Part shown: positions 23,297 to 31,417 of the stretch, piece after piece
Layout of the letters: each line of letters opens with the position of its first letter
Numbering within the stretch: position 1 is the stretch's first letter
Assembly (NCBI GenBank): GCA_024103195.1
Contig: JAGFIW010000063.1
Coordinates: 1 to 32,190, forward strand
Reading direction: 5' to 3'
Length of the DNA: 32,190 bases
Origin: Saprospiraceae bacterium
Lineage (GTDB): Bacteria; Bacteroidota; Bacteroidia; Chitinophagales; Saprospiraceae
Position numbers and translations under genes: made by a program
Notes under the pieces: generated by a model
What the model was told of the DNA's origin: nothing
Seen by the model: the letters and a program-made list of their open reading frames with translations, nothing else
Database searches by the model: none

Positions 23297-23863
23297 TTAT
23301 TTCTTGGCGCCTTTACCGCCGGCCTTGCCCACCTTGCGGCGGATGACCTCGTCGGAGTAGCGCACCCCTTTGCCTTTGTAGGGCTCGGGTTTGCGGAATG
23401 CCCTGATCTTGGCGGCTACCTGCCCGAGGAGTTGTTTGTCGGACGATTCCAGGATGATGGTGGGGTTGCTGCCCTTTTCCATCCGGGTGGTGAGCTTGAT
23501 CTCGTCAGGGATATAAAACATGACCGGGTGGGAGTATCCGAGCGACAATTCAAGGAGTTGGCCGGTATTGGAGCAACGGTAACCCACACCGACGAGTTCG
23601 AGTTGGCGGGTAAAACCTCCCGATACCCCCTGGACCATGTTGGCCAGCAAGGCGCGATAGAGCCCGTGGAGGGACCGGTGCCGTTTCTGGTCGGTAGGCC
23701 TTTCCAGGGTAAGTTCCGCTTCGCCGACGGACACGGAAATATCCGGGTCAACGGCCTGCAGGAGGTCGCCTTTGGGTCCTTTCACCCGGATGACGTTGTT
23801 TTTTTCGACCGAAACACTGACTCCGGCGGGGAGGGGTATCGGCATTTTTCCTATACGAGACAT
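23297..23863 (-). CDS. rplF: 50S ribosomal protein L6
   Basis: A 188-residue protein with two related domains near the sarcin-ricin loop and factor-binding site. It starts MSRIGKMPIPLPAGVSVSVE and includes RSLHGLYRALLANMVQGVSG and LELVGVGYRCSNTGQLLELS at the domain junction. The signature near residues 155-175 is FRKPEPYKGKGVRYSDEVIR. It ends in a Lys/Gly tail (KVGKAGGKGAKK). Length is slightly above the E. coli protein (177) and normal for the phylum. Confidence 0.98.
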   Translation of the reverse strand: MSRIGKMPIPLPAGVSVSVEKNNVIRVKGPKGDLLQAVDPDISVSVGEAELTLERPTDQKRHRSLHGLYRALLANMVQGVSGGFTRQLELVGVGYRCSNTGQLLELSLGYSHPVMFYIPDEIKLTTRMEKGSNPTIILESSDKQLLGQVAAKIRAFRKPEPYKGKGVRYSDEVIRRKVGKAGGKGAKK

Positions 23864-23887
23864 GGTCGCGGTATTTCGGACAATGGT

Positions 23888-24292
23888 TTAATAAACGTAG
23901 CACATGAGTTCACCGCCGAGCTTTTGCTCACGGGCGTCCTTGTCGGTCAGGATGCCTTTGGAGGTGGAAACAATGGCGATGCCCAGTCCGTTGATGATGC
24001 GGGGCAGGTCGGCGGCCTTGACGTACTTGCGAAGTCCCGGGCGGCTGATCCGGCCCAGCTCCCGAATGACGGGCTGGCGGGTGGAAGGATCGTATTTGAG
24101 GGCGATCTTGATCGTTTCGAAAGGACCGGACTCCTCATCGAATTTGTATTTGGCGATGAAGCCCTGGTCGTAGAGAATTTTGGTGATCGCCTTCTTGACC
24201 TTGGAAGAGGGGATTTCCACAATGGCGTGGCCGGCCATCTGGGCATTCCGGATGCGGGTGAGGTAGTCGGCGATTGGATCGAGGATCAGCAT
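23888..24292 (-). CDS. rpsH: 30S ribosomal protein S8
   Basis: A 134-residue primary 16S-binding protein of the central domain. It begins LILDPIADYLTRIRNAQMAG after Met, includes EIPSSKVKKAITKILYDQGF, and ends with the conserved GLGIAIVSTSKGILTDKDAR and LGGELMCYVY. In E. coli S8 is the translational repressor of the spc operon by binding near the L5 start; no comparable hairpin was sought or is obvious here. It is preceded by rpsN with a 27-bp gap. Confidence 0.98.
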   Translation of the reverse strand: MLILDPIADYLTRIRNAQMAGHAIVEIPSSKVKKAITKILYDQGFIAKYKFDEESGPFETIKIALKYDPSTRQPVIRELGRISRPGLRKYVKAADLPRIINGLGIAIVSTSKGILTDKDAREQKLGGELMCYVY

Positions 24293-24319
24293 AGTTGCAG
24301 AATCGAGGAGTGAAAAGAG

Positions 24320-24589
24320 TTACCAGCTAGACTTGGTGATTCCGGGGATCTTGCCTTCATTGGCCATTTTGCGGAACATGACGCGGCACAGGCCGAATTT
24401 GCGCATGTAGCCTTTGGGGCGGCCGGTCAGCAGGCAGCGGTTGTGCAGGCGTTTGGCCGACGAGTTGCGGGGCAGCTTGTCGAGTTCGTCCCAACGACCT
24501 TCCTGTTTGAGCTGCTTGCGCACCTCGGCATATTTCTGGACCAGTTTAGCCCTTTTGACTTCCCGGGCGATGAGCGATTTTCTAGCCAT
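24320..24589 (-). CDS. rpsN: 30S ribosomal protein S14 (long, zinc-free form)
   Basis: An 89-residue head protein. It is the long form without the CxxC-CxxC zinc ribbon of the 61-residue type; only two isolated cysteines occur in [20 protein letters not shown]. The N-terminus ([20 protein letters not shown]) and the end ([18 protein letters not shown]) are standard, with the invariant final SSW. There is a single copy in its usual place between rplE and rpsH. Confidence 0.98.
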   Translation of the reverse strand: MARKSLIAREVKRAKLVQKYAEVRKQLKQEGRWDELDKLPRNSSAKRLHNRCLLTGRPKGYMRKFGLCRVMFRKMANEGKIPGITKSSW

Positions 24590-24598
24590 GTCTGAGGA

Positions 24599-25162
24599 TC
24601 AGTTGCGTTGTTGGTTCTTGAAAGGCAGGCCCAGCGCTTTGAGGAGGGCCAGGGCTTCGGCGTCGGTCTTGGCAGTTGTGACGAAGGTGATGTCCATCCC
24701 GCTGATCTTGTCCACCTTGTCGATGTCGATTTCCGGGAAAATGATCTGCTCGGTGACGCCCATGGTATAGTTGCCGCGGCCGTCAAAGCTCTTGTCATTG
24801 ATCCCGCGAAAGTCGCGTACCCGGGGCAGCGCTACCGAGACAAGGCGGTCGAGGAATTCGAACATCTGGTCGTGTCGCAGGGTCACGCGGGCGCCGATGG
24901 TCATGCCTTCCCGGAGCTTGAAGTTGGACACCGATTTGCGGGCTTTGGTGGGCACTGCCTTTTGGCCGGTGATCATGGTCATCTCCTTGAGGGCGGCCTC
25001 GACCAGTTTCTTGTCCTGGGTGGCGCCGCCCACGCCCTGGTTGACGGCAATTTTCACCAGCCGGGGCACCTGCATGATGTTCTTGTACTGGAACTGCTGC
25101 ATGAGTTCCTGCACAACGGTTTCTTTGTAATAGGTCTTAAGACGCGGTTGATAGCTCATCAT
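24599..25162 (-). CDS. rplE: 50S ribosomal protein L5
   Basis: A 187-residue protein of the central protuberance that binds 5S rRNA and bridges to S13 and P-site tRNA. Conserved parts are [54 protein letters not shown] and the C-terminal [20 protein letters not shown] followed by [16 protein letters not shown]. The ATG at 25162 overlaps the rplX stop as ATGA, the only such overlap within the cluster. A second ATG follows immediately (MMSYQPRL), so the start could be one codon later. Confidence 0.98.
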   Translation of the reverse strand: MMSYQPRLKTYYKETVVQELMQQFQYKNIMQVPRLVKIAVNQGVGGATQDKKLVEAALKEMTMITGQKAVPTKARKSVSNFKLREGMTIGARVTLRHDQMFEFLDRLVSVALPRVRDFRGINDKSFDGRGNYTMGVTEQIIFPEIDIDKVDKISGMDITFVTTAKTDAEALALLKALGLPFKNQQRN

Positions 25163-25512
25163 CCAAGGATTTCACCGGTTTTTTTCGAATAACGCACCAG
25201 CTTCCCGTCCACTTCCTTGCGGCCGATACGGGTGGGTTCGTTGGTTTTGGGATCGAGCACCATCAGGTTGGACACATGGACGGGGGCTGCGATCTCGTGA
25301 ATGCCTCCCTGTTTGTTCTGGGTGGGTTTCACGTGCTTTTTGACAATGTTGACGTTGTCCACGATCGCGCGGTTTTTCTCGGGGAATACCCGCAGGATTT
25401 CGCCTTCCTTGCCCTTGTGAGCGCCGGCGATAACCCGGACCTTGTCGCCTTTCCGGATGTGCAGTTTCGGTGCAAACCGATCCTGTTGGTTCATTGATTT
25501 CTTGTTGGCCAT
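25159..25512 (-). CDS. rplX: 50S ribosomal protein L24
   Basis: A 117-residue assembly-initiator protein that binds the 5' end of 23S rRNA near the tunnel exit. The KOW motif is [20 protein letters not shown] followed by [20 protein letters not shown]. The next conserved block is [20 protein letters not shown]. The start is uncertain: ATGs at 25524, 25512 and 25494 are all in frame ahead of the KOW motif. I chose [10 protein letters not shown] at 25512, which leaves a 20-bp gap to rplN. It is coupled to rplE by a 4-bp overlap. Confidence 0.95.
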   Translation of the reverse strand: MANKKSMNQQDRFAPKLHIRKGDKVRVIAGAHKGKEGEILRVFPEKNRAIVDNVNIVKKHVKPTQNKQGGIHEIAAPVHVSNLMVLDPKTNEPTRIGRKEVDGKLVRYSKKTGEILG

Positions 25513-25532
25513 GGCAGTGGGCATTGCGGAGG

Positions 25533-25898
25533 TTAAAGCACTTCGGGCGCCAGTGAGACAATACGCATGTAATCGCGATCCCGGAGCTCGCGGGCTACCG
25601 GGCCGAAAATCCGGGTGCCGCGGGGTTCGTCCTGGTTGTTGAGCAGCACGACGGCGTTGTCGTCAAACCGGATGTAAGAGCCGTCGCGGCGGCGGATCTC
25701 TTTTTTGGTGCGGACGATCACCGCCTTTGAAACGGTGCCTTTCTTAATCCCGCCGGGCGTAGCGTCCTTGACCGTGACGACGATTTTGTCGCCAATGGAG
25801 GCATAGCGCCGCTTGGAGCCTCCCAGGACCCGGATGCAGAGGACCTCTTTGGCCCCGCTGTTGTCGGCTACCCTGAGCCGGGATTCTTGCTGTATCAT
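25533..25898 (-). CDS. rplN: 50S ribosomal protein L14
   Basis: A 121-residue beta-barrel protein at the subunit interface, next to L19 and the site where the silencing factor RsfS binds. It opens [20 protein letters not shown] and contains [20 protein letters not shown] and [20 protein letters not shown], ending [19 protein letters not shown]. All conserved stretches are intact and its size is exact for the family. Confidence 0.98.
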   Translation of the reverse strand: MIQQESRLRVADNSGAKEVLCIRVLGGSKRRYASIGDKIVVTVKDATPGGIKKGTVSKAVIVRTKKEIRRRDGSYIRFDDNAVVLLNNQDEPRGTRIFGPVARELRDRDYMRIVSLAPEVL

Positions 25899-25927
25899 CG
25901 CTTACGCTGATTAATCGTGTTCAACAA

Positions 25928-26182
25928 TTACTTGGCTTTCTCGAGGACTTCCACCAGACGCCAGCGCTTCCGCTTGCTCAGGGGGCGGGTCTCCATGATC
26001 CGGACCAGGTCGCCGATCTGGCACTCCGCCTTTTCGTCGTGGGCCATGAATTTGGTCGTCTTTTTGACAAACTTGCCATAGATCGGGTGCTGCAGCCTCC
26101 GCTCCACGGACACCGTGATGGTTTTGGTCATCTTGTTGCTGGTGACGACACCTACCCGTTGTTTTCTTTGCTTGCGTTCCAT
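25928..26182 (-). CDS. rpsQ: 30S ribosomal protein S17
   Basis: An 84-residue OB-fold protein that binds 16S rRNA helices 7 and 11 early in assembly. It reads [20 protein letters not shown], then [20 protein letters not shown], and the signature [20 protein letters not shown] near residues 58-77. An extra ATG immediately upstream (26185) could serve as start. A frame reaching 26368 would run through rpmC and has no S17-like sequence, so it is rejected. Confidence 0.97.
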   Translation of the reverse strand: MERKQRKQRVGVVTSNKMTKTITVSVERRLQHPIYGKFVKKTTKFMAHDEKAECQIGDLVRIMETRPLSKRKRWRLVEVLEKAK

Positions 26183-26207
26183 CATGAAATAGGGGATCTG
26201 GAGGGCA

Positions 26208-26465
26208 TTATTTCTTGCGGCGCGCCCGGATGCGGGAGCGTTGCAGGATTTCGGTTTCGGAAAGAGCGGACAGGGCCCGGCGGCGGATCTCTGTCTGGAT
26301 GCGCGCAATGTCGCGCCGTACGTCGCGGATGGCGATCGGGTTGTCCAGCCCTTTGATGGCGTGGTCAAACCGCATTTTCTGGAATTGCGCTTCGGTCTCC
26401 TTCAGTTCGTTGAGGAGGTCCGCTTCGGAGAACTCCTGGAGGTCGATCGTTTTCTTGCTCGGCAT
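26208..26465 (-). CDS. rpmC: 50S ribosomal protein L29, with basic tail
   Basis: An 85-residue helical-hairpin protein next to L23 at the tunnel exit. The core is [20 protein letters not shown] followed by [20 protein letters not shown] and [12 protein letters not shown], covering residues about 12-65. The last 20 residues ([20 protein letters not shown], then KK) form a basic extension beyond the usual 60-70 residues. In the ribosome this end would lie on the solvent surface, but I know no role for it. Confidence 0.95.
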   Translation of the reverse strand: MPSKKTIDLQEFSEADLLNELKETEAQFQKMRFDHAIKGLDNPIAIRDVRRDIARIQTEIRRRALSALSETEILQRSRIRARRKK

Positions 26466-26483
26466 GGTTCTTTCTTTTCGGAA

Positions 26484-26903
26484 TTAAGCCTCCACGTCGG
26501 GACGCGAAACGGTTTTGGTGAGCACGGGCAGTTTCTGGGCGGCGAGGCGGAGCGCTTCCTGGGCGATATCGGCGGGTACGCCGTCGATCTCGAACATGAT
26601 CTTGCCGGGTTTCACGACGGCCACGTAATGGTCCACGGCTCCCTTGCCCTTACCCATCCGCACTTCCAAAGGCTTGGACGTGATGGGTTTGTCGGGAAAT
26701 ATCCGGATCCACACTTTACCCTCCCTTTTCATATAACGGGTCATGGCGATACGCGCCGACTCGATCTGACGGTTGGTGATGTAACCCGAATCCAGGGATT
26801 TGAGGGCAAAGGAGCCAAAGGAAACGGTACTGCCTTTATAGGCGATCCCGTGGATCCTCCCCTTCTGCTGCTTCCTGTATTTCGTTCTTTTGGGCTGTAA
26901 CAT
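26484..26903 (-). CDS. rplP: 50S ribosomal protein L16
   Basis: A 139-residue protein that organises the A-site region of the 50S subunit. It begins [20 protein letters not shown] and carries [20 protein letters not shown] and the loop [20 protein letters not shown]. The Arg that is hydroxylated by RoxA in E. coli lies in this loop region (R at EVRMGKGKG). It is separated from rpsC by 87 bp holding a perfect -7-like box, so it may begin a sub-operon. Confidence 0.97.
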   Translation of the reverse strand: MLQPKRTKYRKQQKGRIHGIAYKGSTVSFGSFALKSLDSGYITNRQIESARIAMTRYMKREGKVWIRIFPDKPITSKPLEVRMGKGKGAVDHYVAVVKPGKIMFEIDGVPADIAQEALRLAAQKLPVLTKTVSRPDVEA

Positions 26904-26962
26904 GGCTGCTCGTTTTCCCCGTTTTTTTGGCGTATTTTGCCCCCCTTTTGAAAAAAGCGAGG

Positions 26963-26970
26963 CAAAGGTA
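26963..26970 (-). promoter_or_regulatory. Perfect -7-like box in the rpsC-rplP gap
   Basis: The minus strand reads TACCTTTG at 26970-26963, the same octamer as before the thioredoxin gene, ending 59 nt before the rplP ATG at 26903. The surrounding gap is unusually AT-rich for this cluster. No TTG is found 17-23 nt upstream. Confidence 0.35.
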
Positions 26971-26990
26971 CGGTTATTTTATCGTTATTT

Positions 26991-27809
26991 CTACCTTTTC
27001 CGGCCTCCGCCGCCGCCTCCGCGGCGATCACCGCCGCCGCCGGACCTGCGGTCTCCCCGGTCTCCGCCTCCGCCACGGCGATCACCACCGCCACGGCGCT
27101 CTCCGCCACCGCGACGCATGTCGCCGCCCGGAGCGCGGTCACTGCCTCTGGCCTCTACCCCTACGTGGGGCGAGAGGTCGCGTTTGCCGAGGACTTCGCC
27201 TTTGCATATCCACACTTTGATACCGATGATCCCGTACACCGTCTGGGCTTCGACGATGGCATAGTCGATATCGGCGCGGAAGGTGTGCAGCGGCGTACGA
27301 CCGTCCTTGTACTCTTCCCGGCGGGCGATCTCGGCGCCGTTGAGCCGGCCTCCGATCCGCACCTTGATCCCTTCTGCGCCCGAGCGCATGGTGGACTGGA
27401 TGGCCATTTTGATGGCGCGGCGGTAGTTGATCCGGGACTCGATCTGTTTGGCAATGGACTCTCCGACAATGTAGGCGTCCATCTCCGGCTTGCGGATCTC
27501 GACGATATTGATCTGGATGTCCTTGGCCGTCAGCTTGCGGAGCTCTTCGCGGAGCCGATCGACTTCCTGTCCGCCTTTCCCGATGATGATCCCGGGGCGG
27601 GAGGTGTGGAGGGTGACGGTGATCCGCTTCATGGAGCGTTCGATGATGATCTGCGAGATCCCGCCTTTGGGGATCCGGGCCCGCATGTACTTGCGGATCT
27701 TCTCGTCTTCCACCACGTTGGGAGCATACTCCCGGGTAGCGAACCAGTTGGATTCCCATCCGCGAATGATGCCCAGGCGATTGCCGATCGGATTAGTCTT
27801 TTGACCCAT
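26991..27809 (-). CDS. rpsC: 30S ribosomal protein S3 with C-terminal RGG-like tail
   Basis: A 272-residue protein of the 30S head at the mRNA entry. The N-terminal KH domain has [20 protein letters not shown] (GKGG at 77-80), and the C-terminal domain has [20 protein letters not shown] and [20 protein letters not shown]. The core ends near residue 220. Residues 222-272 form a tail of repeated [13 protein letters not shown] units ending GRKR. E. coli S3 has 233 residues, so this is about 40 longer. The ATG at 27809 gives the standard [20 protein letters not shown]; a longer overlapping frame reads through rplV and is false. Confidence 0.97.
   Translation of the reverse strand: MGQKTNPIGNRLGIIRGWESNWFATREYAPNVVEDEKIRKYMRARIPKGGISQIIIERSMKRITVTLHTSRPGIIIGKGGQEVDRLREELRKLTAKDIQINIVEIRKPEMDAYIVGESIAKQIESRINYRRAIKMAIQSTMRSGAEGIKVRIGGRLNGAEIARREEYKDGRTPLHTFRADIDYAIVEAQTVYGIIGIKVWICKGEVLGKRDLSPHVGVEARGSDRAPGGDMRRGGGERRGGGDRRGGGGDRGDRRSGGGGDRRGGGGGGRKR
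26994..27126. repeat. Low-complexity purine/pyrimidine-biased repeat encoding the S3 tail
   Basis: The plus strand shows short imperfect units rich in CCGCC/CACCGCC, the complement of Arg-Gly-Gly codons of rpsC. It lies wholly within the coding frame, and the unit length is a multiple of three. It could change length by slippage and could also complicate assembly. Confidence 0.6.
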
Positions 27810-27840
27810 GTGTATCAGGTACTTTAAGCGATTAGGCGAT

Positions 27841-28224
27841 TTATTCCTCCTCTCCTTCTGCGCCTTCCTGTCCGAGCGGGACCCGGTTGGAGACGACGAG
27901 GGTGATATGGTTGGAGCGTTTGCGGATCCGGTGGGCCCGTCCGTGGGGTGCCGGGCGGAACCGCTTGAGCATGCCGGCCTCGTCGGAGAGGGCGGTTTTG
28001 ACATAGAGGTCGAACTCGTCGGCAGCCCCTTGCATGCCGGCCTTGTTTTCCCAGTTGGAGATGGCCGACAGCAGGACTTTCTCGAGCCAGATGGCCGCTT
28101 CATTGCGGGTGTACCGCAACAGATTGAGGGCTTCGACGACATTACGGCCCCGGATATTATCCACCACAAGGCGCATTTTGCGCGCCGACATGGGACAATT
28201 TTTCAGTTTCGCTACCGCTTCCAT
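27841..28224 (-). CDS. rplV: 50S ribosomal protein L22
   Basis: A 127-residue protein whose long beta-hairpin narrows the nascent-peptide tunnel. It starts [20 protein letters not shown], continues [14 protein letters not shown], and has the hairpin [20 protein letters not shown] at about residues 86-105, with the conserved RAxGRAxRIxKRxSHI pattern slightly varied. The last residues ([10 protein letters not shown]) form a short acidic tail. Macrolide-resistance changes usually affect this hairpin; none can be inferred here. Confidence 0.98.
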   Translation of the reverse strand: MEAVAKLKNCPMSARKMRLVVDNIRGRNVVEALNLLRYTRNEAAIWLEKVLLSAISNWENKAGMQGAADEFDLYVKTALSDEAGMLKRFRPAPHGRAHRIRKRSNHITLVVSNRVPLGQEGAEGEEE

Positions 28225-28244
28225 GGAGGTTTCGATTTTACAGC

Positions 28245-28514
28245 TTACTTTTTGCGGTTACCGGCATGGCCGCGGAAGTTGCGCGTCAGCGCAAACTCTC
28301 CCAGCTTGTGCCCTACCATGTTCTCCGTGACATATACCGGGACGAACGTCTTGCCATTGTGGACGGCAATGGTTTCCCCTACCATGTCCGGGATGATCAT
28401 GGAGGCGCGGCTCCATGTCTTGATGACCTGCTTCTTGCCGGAGCTTTTGGCAGCGTGCACCTTTTCGAGCAATTTGTGGAACACGTAGGGTCCCTTTTTG
28501 ATGGATCTTGCCAT
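28245..28514 (-). CDS. rpsS: 30S ribosomal protein S19
   Basis: An 89-residue head protein that pairs with S13 and contacts the A-site finger of the 50S subunit. It opens [20 protein letters not shown], then [40 protein letters not shown] and [19 protein letters not shown]. All the family blocks are present and the length is typical. The gap to rplB is 21 bp and to rplV 20 bp. Confidence 0.98.
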   Translation of the reverse strand: MARSIKKGPYVFHKLLEKVHAAKSSGKKQVIKTWSRASMIIPDMVGETIAVHNGKTFVPVYVTENMVGHKLGEFALTRNFRGHAGNRKK

Positions 28515-28535
28515 GTCAGGTAAGATTAAGGCGTA

Positions 28536-29366
28536 TTAACGCTTGGTTTTACGACGGCTGATGATGAGTTTGGAGGACGCCTTGTTCGGGTTCCGGGTCT
28601 TCTGGCCTTTGGCCATGATGCCCGTCCTGGAACGCGGGTGTCCGCCGGAGGCGCGGCCTTCGCCACCGCCCATGGGGTGATCGACCGGGTTCATGGCGAC
28701 GCCACGCACACGCGGACGGCGGCCCTTCCAACGGTTGCGGCCGGCTTTTCCCATCACTTCCAGTCCGTGGTCCGGGTTGGAGGCGACGCCCATGGTGGCG
28801 CGGCAGGTCAGCAGCACACGGCGCGCTTCGCCCGAAGGCAGACGGATGACACCGTACTTGTCCTCCCGGCTGGTGAGAATGGCATAGGTGCCGGCCGAGC
28901 GGGCCATGGCGGCACCGCGTCCGGGCTGGAGCTCGATCGCGTGAATTTCCGTACCCAGCGGCACCTCACTGAGGAAAAGGGCGTTGCCCACTTCCGGTGC
29001 AGCGCCTTTGCCCGAGACGATGGTCTGTCCTACCTTGATCCCTTTGGGCGCGATGATGTACCGTTTTTCACCATCGGCATAGGCCAGCAGACTGATGAAC
29101 GCCGAGCGGTTGGGATCGTACTCGACCGTCTTCACGGTGGCGGGGATACCGTCTTTGTTCCGTTTGAAGTCGATGATCCGGTAGCGCCGTTTGTGGGCGC
29201 CGCCGCGATTGCGCACGGTCATTTTGCCGGTCCGGTTGCGCCCCCCTGATCCGGAAATCGGGGCGAGGAGGCTCTTCTCCGGCTCGGAACAGGTGATTTC
29301 CGCATAGGTGTTGGCGATGCGGAATCGCTGTCCGGGGGTGATGGGGTTCAGTTTCTTGACGGGCAT
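28536..29366 (-). CDS. rplB: 50S ribosomal protein L2
   Basis: A 276-residue protein needed for subunit association and peptidyl-transferase function. Conserved parts are [60 protein letters not shown] and the C-terminal [20 protein letters not shown], which contains the histidine (NPVDHP) implicated near the catalytic centre. It ends [11 protein letters not shown]. An AAGGA lies about 7 nt before the ATG, one of few Shine-Dalgarno-like sites here. Confidence 0.98.
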   Translation of the reverse strand: MPVKKLNPITPGQRFRIANTYAEITCSEPEKSLLAPISGSGGRNRTGKMTVRNRGGAHKRRYRIIDFKRNKDGIPATVKTVEYDPNRSAFISLLAYADGEKRYIIAPKGIKVGQTIVSGKGAAPEVGNALFLSEVPLGTEIHAIELQPGRGAAMARSAGTYAILTSREDKYGVIRLPSGEARRVLLTCRATMGVASNPDHGLEVMGKAGRNRWKGRRPRVRGVAMNPVDHPMGGGEGRASGGHPRSRTGIMAKGQKTRNPNKASSKLIISRRKTKR

Positions 29367-29392
29367 GGTTATTCCTTATTTGCCTGTTCCAA

Positions 29393-29689
29393 TTAAATTT
29401 CGCCGTAGAGGTCGATCGTCTCACCGGGAGCCAGTGTGACGACCGCCTTTTTGTAAGCGGACACAGAGCCCCGGATGAACCCGGCCTTGGTATTCCGGTT
29501 TCGGGTTTTCGAGGGCATGATGGCGGTATTGACGGCGGAAACATGCACATTGTACATCTTTTCGACCGCTTTCCGGATCTCGATCTTGTTGGATTTGCGA
29601 TCCACCAGGAACGTGAACTGGTTTTTCTTTTCGCTGAGGTTCTCCGCCTTTTCGGTGATCAGCGGTTTGATGAGGATATCCTTGGCCAT
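29393..29689 (-). CDS. rplW: 50S ribosomal protein L23
   Basis: A 98-residue protein at the tunnel exit, where trigger factor and SRP dock. It begins MAKDILIKPLITEKAENLSE, followed by NQFTFLVDRKSNKIEIRKAV and the loop VHVSAVNTAIMPSKTRNRNT, then VVTLAPGETIDLYGEI. The docking glutamate region of the family falls near the N-terminal half, but I cannot align it exactly by eye. Gaps are 12 bp to rplD and 26 bp to rplB. Confidence 0.98.
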   Translation of the reverse strand: MAKDILIKPLITEKAENLSEKKNQFTFLVDRKSNKIEIRKAVEKMYNVHVSAVNTAIMPSKTRNRNTKAGFIRGSVSAYKKAVVTLAPGETIDLYGEI

Positions 29690-29701
29690 GATCAGTTCCG
29701 G

Positions 29702-30328
29702 TTATGCAAACGTTTCGCGAATCTTGTTGACGGCGCCCTCCGCGATGAGCAGGTGGGTGGCGTTGAGGACGTCATAGGTATTGAGGTCTCGGGCAGCCCT
29801 CACCCATGCCTTGTCGAGGTTGTTGGTGGAGCGGACGAGGTTGAGGTCGTAATCGGCGGTCACCAACATGGTCTTGGCGCCGGCTACACCCTGCTGGCGC
29901 AGGATGTCGCGCAGGGCCGAGGTCCGTGGAGCATCGAGCGCGAAGTCTTCGATGATCCGGATGGCGCCGGTGCTGAACTTGCTGCTGAGGGCAGACTTGC
30001 GGGCAATGGCTTTGACTTTCTTGTTGAGCTTGAAGCCGTAGTTGCGGGGGCGGGGGCCAAAGACCCGGCCTCCTCCGCGGAAAAGCGGGTTGTTGATGTC
30101 CCCTTTCCGCGATCCGCCGGTGCCTTTCTGCTTGTGGAGCTTGCGGGTCGAACCGGAGATCTCGCTCCGCTCTTTGGACTTGTGGGTACCCTGACGCTGG
30201 TTGGCGAGGTATTGCCTGACCGCGAGATACACACAGTGCTCATTGGGCTCCACGCCGAAAATCTCCTTCGGGAGTTCGATATCCCGTCCGGTTTCCTGAC
30301 CGTTGGTGTTATAGACCTTGAGTTTCAT
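29702..30328 (-). CDS. rplD: 50S ribosomal protein L4
   Basis: A 208-residue 23S-binding protein whose loop reaches the tunnel constriction. The loop region is RKLHKQKGTGGSRKGDINNP at about residues 62-81, the site where macrolide-resistance mutations arise elsewhere. GGGRVFGPRPRNYGFKLNKK follows. The C-terminal Rossmann-like part has TMLVTADYDLNLVRSTNNLD and YDVLNATHLLIAEGAV. In E. coli L4 controls the S10 operon; this organism's leader is not known to work so. It lies 6 bp from rplC. Confidence 0.98.
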   Translation of the reverse strand: MKLKVYNTNGQETGRDIELPKEIFGVEPNEHCVYLAVRQYLANQRQGTHKSKERSEISGSTRKLHKQKGTGGSRKGDINNPLFRGGGRVFGPRPRNYGFKLNKKVKAIARKSALSSKFSTGAIRIIEDFALDAPRTSALRDILRQQGVAGAKTMLVTADYDLNLVRSTNNLDKAWVRAARDLNTYDVLNATHLLIAEGAVNKIRETFA

Positions 30329-30334
30329 GACCGG

Positions 30335-30955
30335 TTATTTTTCAAGGATGACGAAGGAGCCTTTGTGACCCGGCACGGCTCCCCGGATGAGAATGACATT
30401 CCTTTCGGGCAGAATGCGCACGACGCGCAGATTGCCGGTTTTCACCTGTTTGCCACCGGTCTGGCCGGCCATGCGCGTGCCCTTGAACACCTTGGCCGGG
30501 AAGGAGCAGGCGCCGATCGATCCGGGAGCACGGAGGCGGTTGTGCTGACCGTGGGTGCGTTGACCGACACCGCCGAATCCATGGCGACGGACAACCCCCT
30601 GGAAACCCTTGCCCTTGGAGATACCCGTTGCGCTGATCTTGTCGCCTTCGCTGAAGATCTCTTCCACACGGATGGCATCGCCCGGATTCTTGTCCATGGC
30701 GAAATCGCGGAATTCCACCACCCTGCGCATCGGCTTGGCGCCGACTTTGGCAAAATGCCCTTTCAGGGGCTGGGTGGCATTCTTCTCCCGCATCTCCCCG
30801 AAGGCGAGTTGGAGGGCTTCATAGCCGTCGGATTCCATGGTTTTGACCTGGGTCACCACACAGGGACCGAGCTCAATGACCGTGCAGGCCTGGTTGCGGC
30901 CCGAAGCATCAAAGATGCTGGTCATACCGATTTTCTTTCCAATTAGACCTTTCAC
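30335..30955 (-). CDS. rplC: 50S ribosomal protein L3
   Basis: A 206-residue early-assembly protein whose extended loop reaches toward the peptidyl-transferase centre. It starts [20 protein letters not shown] and contains [40 protein letters not shown] and [20 protein letters not shown], the family's central signature. It ends [13 protein letters not shown]. Unlike its neighbours, it is separated from the preceding gene by 116 bp, so an independent control element could lie upstream. Confidence 0.98.
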   Translation of the reverse strand: MKGLIGKKIGMTSIFDASGRNQACTVIELGPCVVTQVKTMESDGYEALQLAFGEMREKNATQPLKGHFAKVGAKPMRRVVEFRDFAMDKNPGDAIRVEEIFSEGDKISATGISKGKGFQGVVRRHGFGGVGQRTHGQHNRLRAPGSIGACSFPAKVFKGTRMAGQTGGKQVKTGNLRVVRILPERNVILIRGAVPGHKGSFVILEK

Positions 30956-31071
30956 TGTAGATCTGTTTTATCCTTGAATGATACGCGTACTCCAATACAA
31001 CCCCAGCCCAGGATTCCTGTGCACGGAGCAGTTTTTTTCGACCGCCATCCGCCCCGGGAGGGGCTGAAGGC
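30956..31071 (-). other. Long rpsJ-rplC spacer with hairpin potential
   Basis: This 116-bp gap is the widest in the cluster. On the minus strand it contains GCCCC-TCCC-GGGGC just after the rpsJ stop, a run of seven A residues, the inverted repeat CAGGAATCCTG, and a GTTGTATTGG...TATCATTC stretch that only weakly resembles a promoter. No T-run follows the hairpin, so it is not a standard terminator. Confidence 0.4.
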
Positions 31072-31380
31072 TTAAGTCAGCTTCACCTGAATGTCCACAC
31101 CACTTGGCAGTTCCAGCTTGGACAGCGCATCGACCGTGCGCGGTGTGGGCGTGTAAATTTCAATCAGGCGTTTGTGGGTACGCAACTGGAACTGCTCACG
31201 AGCTTTCTTATTCACGTGCGGCGATCGCAGCACCGTGAATATTTCTTTCTCCGTGGGCAGCGGAATCGGACCGCTTACGACGGCTCCCGAGTTACGTACC
31301 GTCTTGACGATCTTCTCCGTGGACTTGTCCACGAGGTTGTGATCGTAAGAGCGCAACTTGATTCGGATTTTCTGATTCAT
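31072..31380 (-). CDS. rpsJ: 30S ribosomal protein S10 / NusE
   Basis: A 102-residue protein of the 30S head that also serves as NusE in transcription antitermination, linking NusG and the leading ribosome. It begins [20 protein letters not shown] and has [20 protein letters not shown] and [20 protein letters not shown], the tip of the long loop. It ends [12 protein letters not shown]. The preceding fusA stop is 37 bp away, so the str and S10 groups appear fused. Confidence 0.98.
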   Translation of the reverse strand: MNQKIRIKLRSYDHNLVDKSTEKIVKTVRNSGAVVSGPIPLPTEKEIFTVLRSPHVNKKAREQFQLRTHKRLIEIYTPTPRTVDALSKLELPSGVDIQVKLT

Positions 31381-31417
31381 GACCCTAATTCAATATACAT
31401 GACGAAGCGCGGTGGCT

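Noticed and set aside
25928..26368. Extended N-terminus for S17 reaching into rpmC
   Set aside because: The added residues are an out-of-frame reading of L29, and the family begins at [10 protein letters not shown].
26994..27126. Possible CRISPR or minisatellite array
   Set aside because: Units are short, imperfect, in frame with rpsC and without spacers; they encode an RGG-like protein tail.
26991..28169. A 392-codon frame that would extend rpsC through rplV
   Set aside because: The S3 N-terminus [10 protein letters not shown] at 27809 is unmistakable, and the extra part lies out of frame over rplV.
29543..30946. A 467-codon plus-strand frame over rplW-rplD-rplC
   Set aside because: Antisense to three clear ribosomal protein genes, with no recognisable domain.
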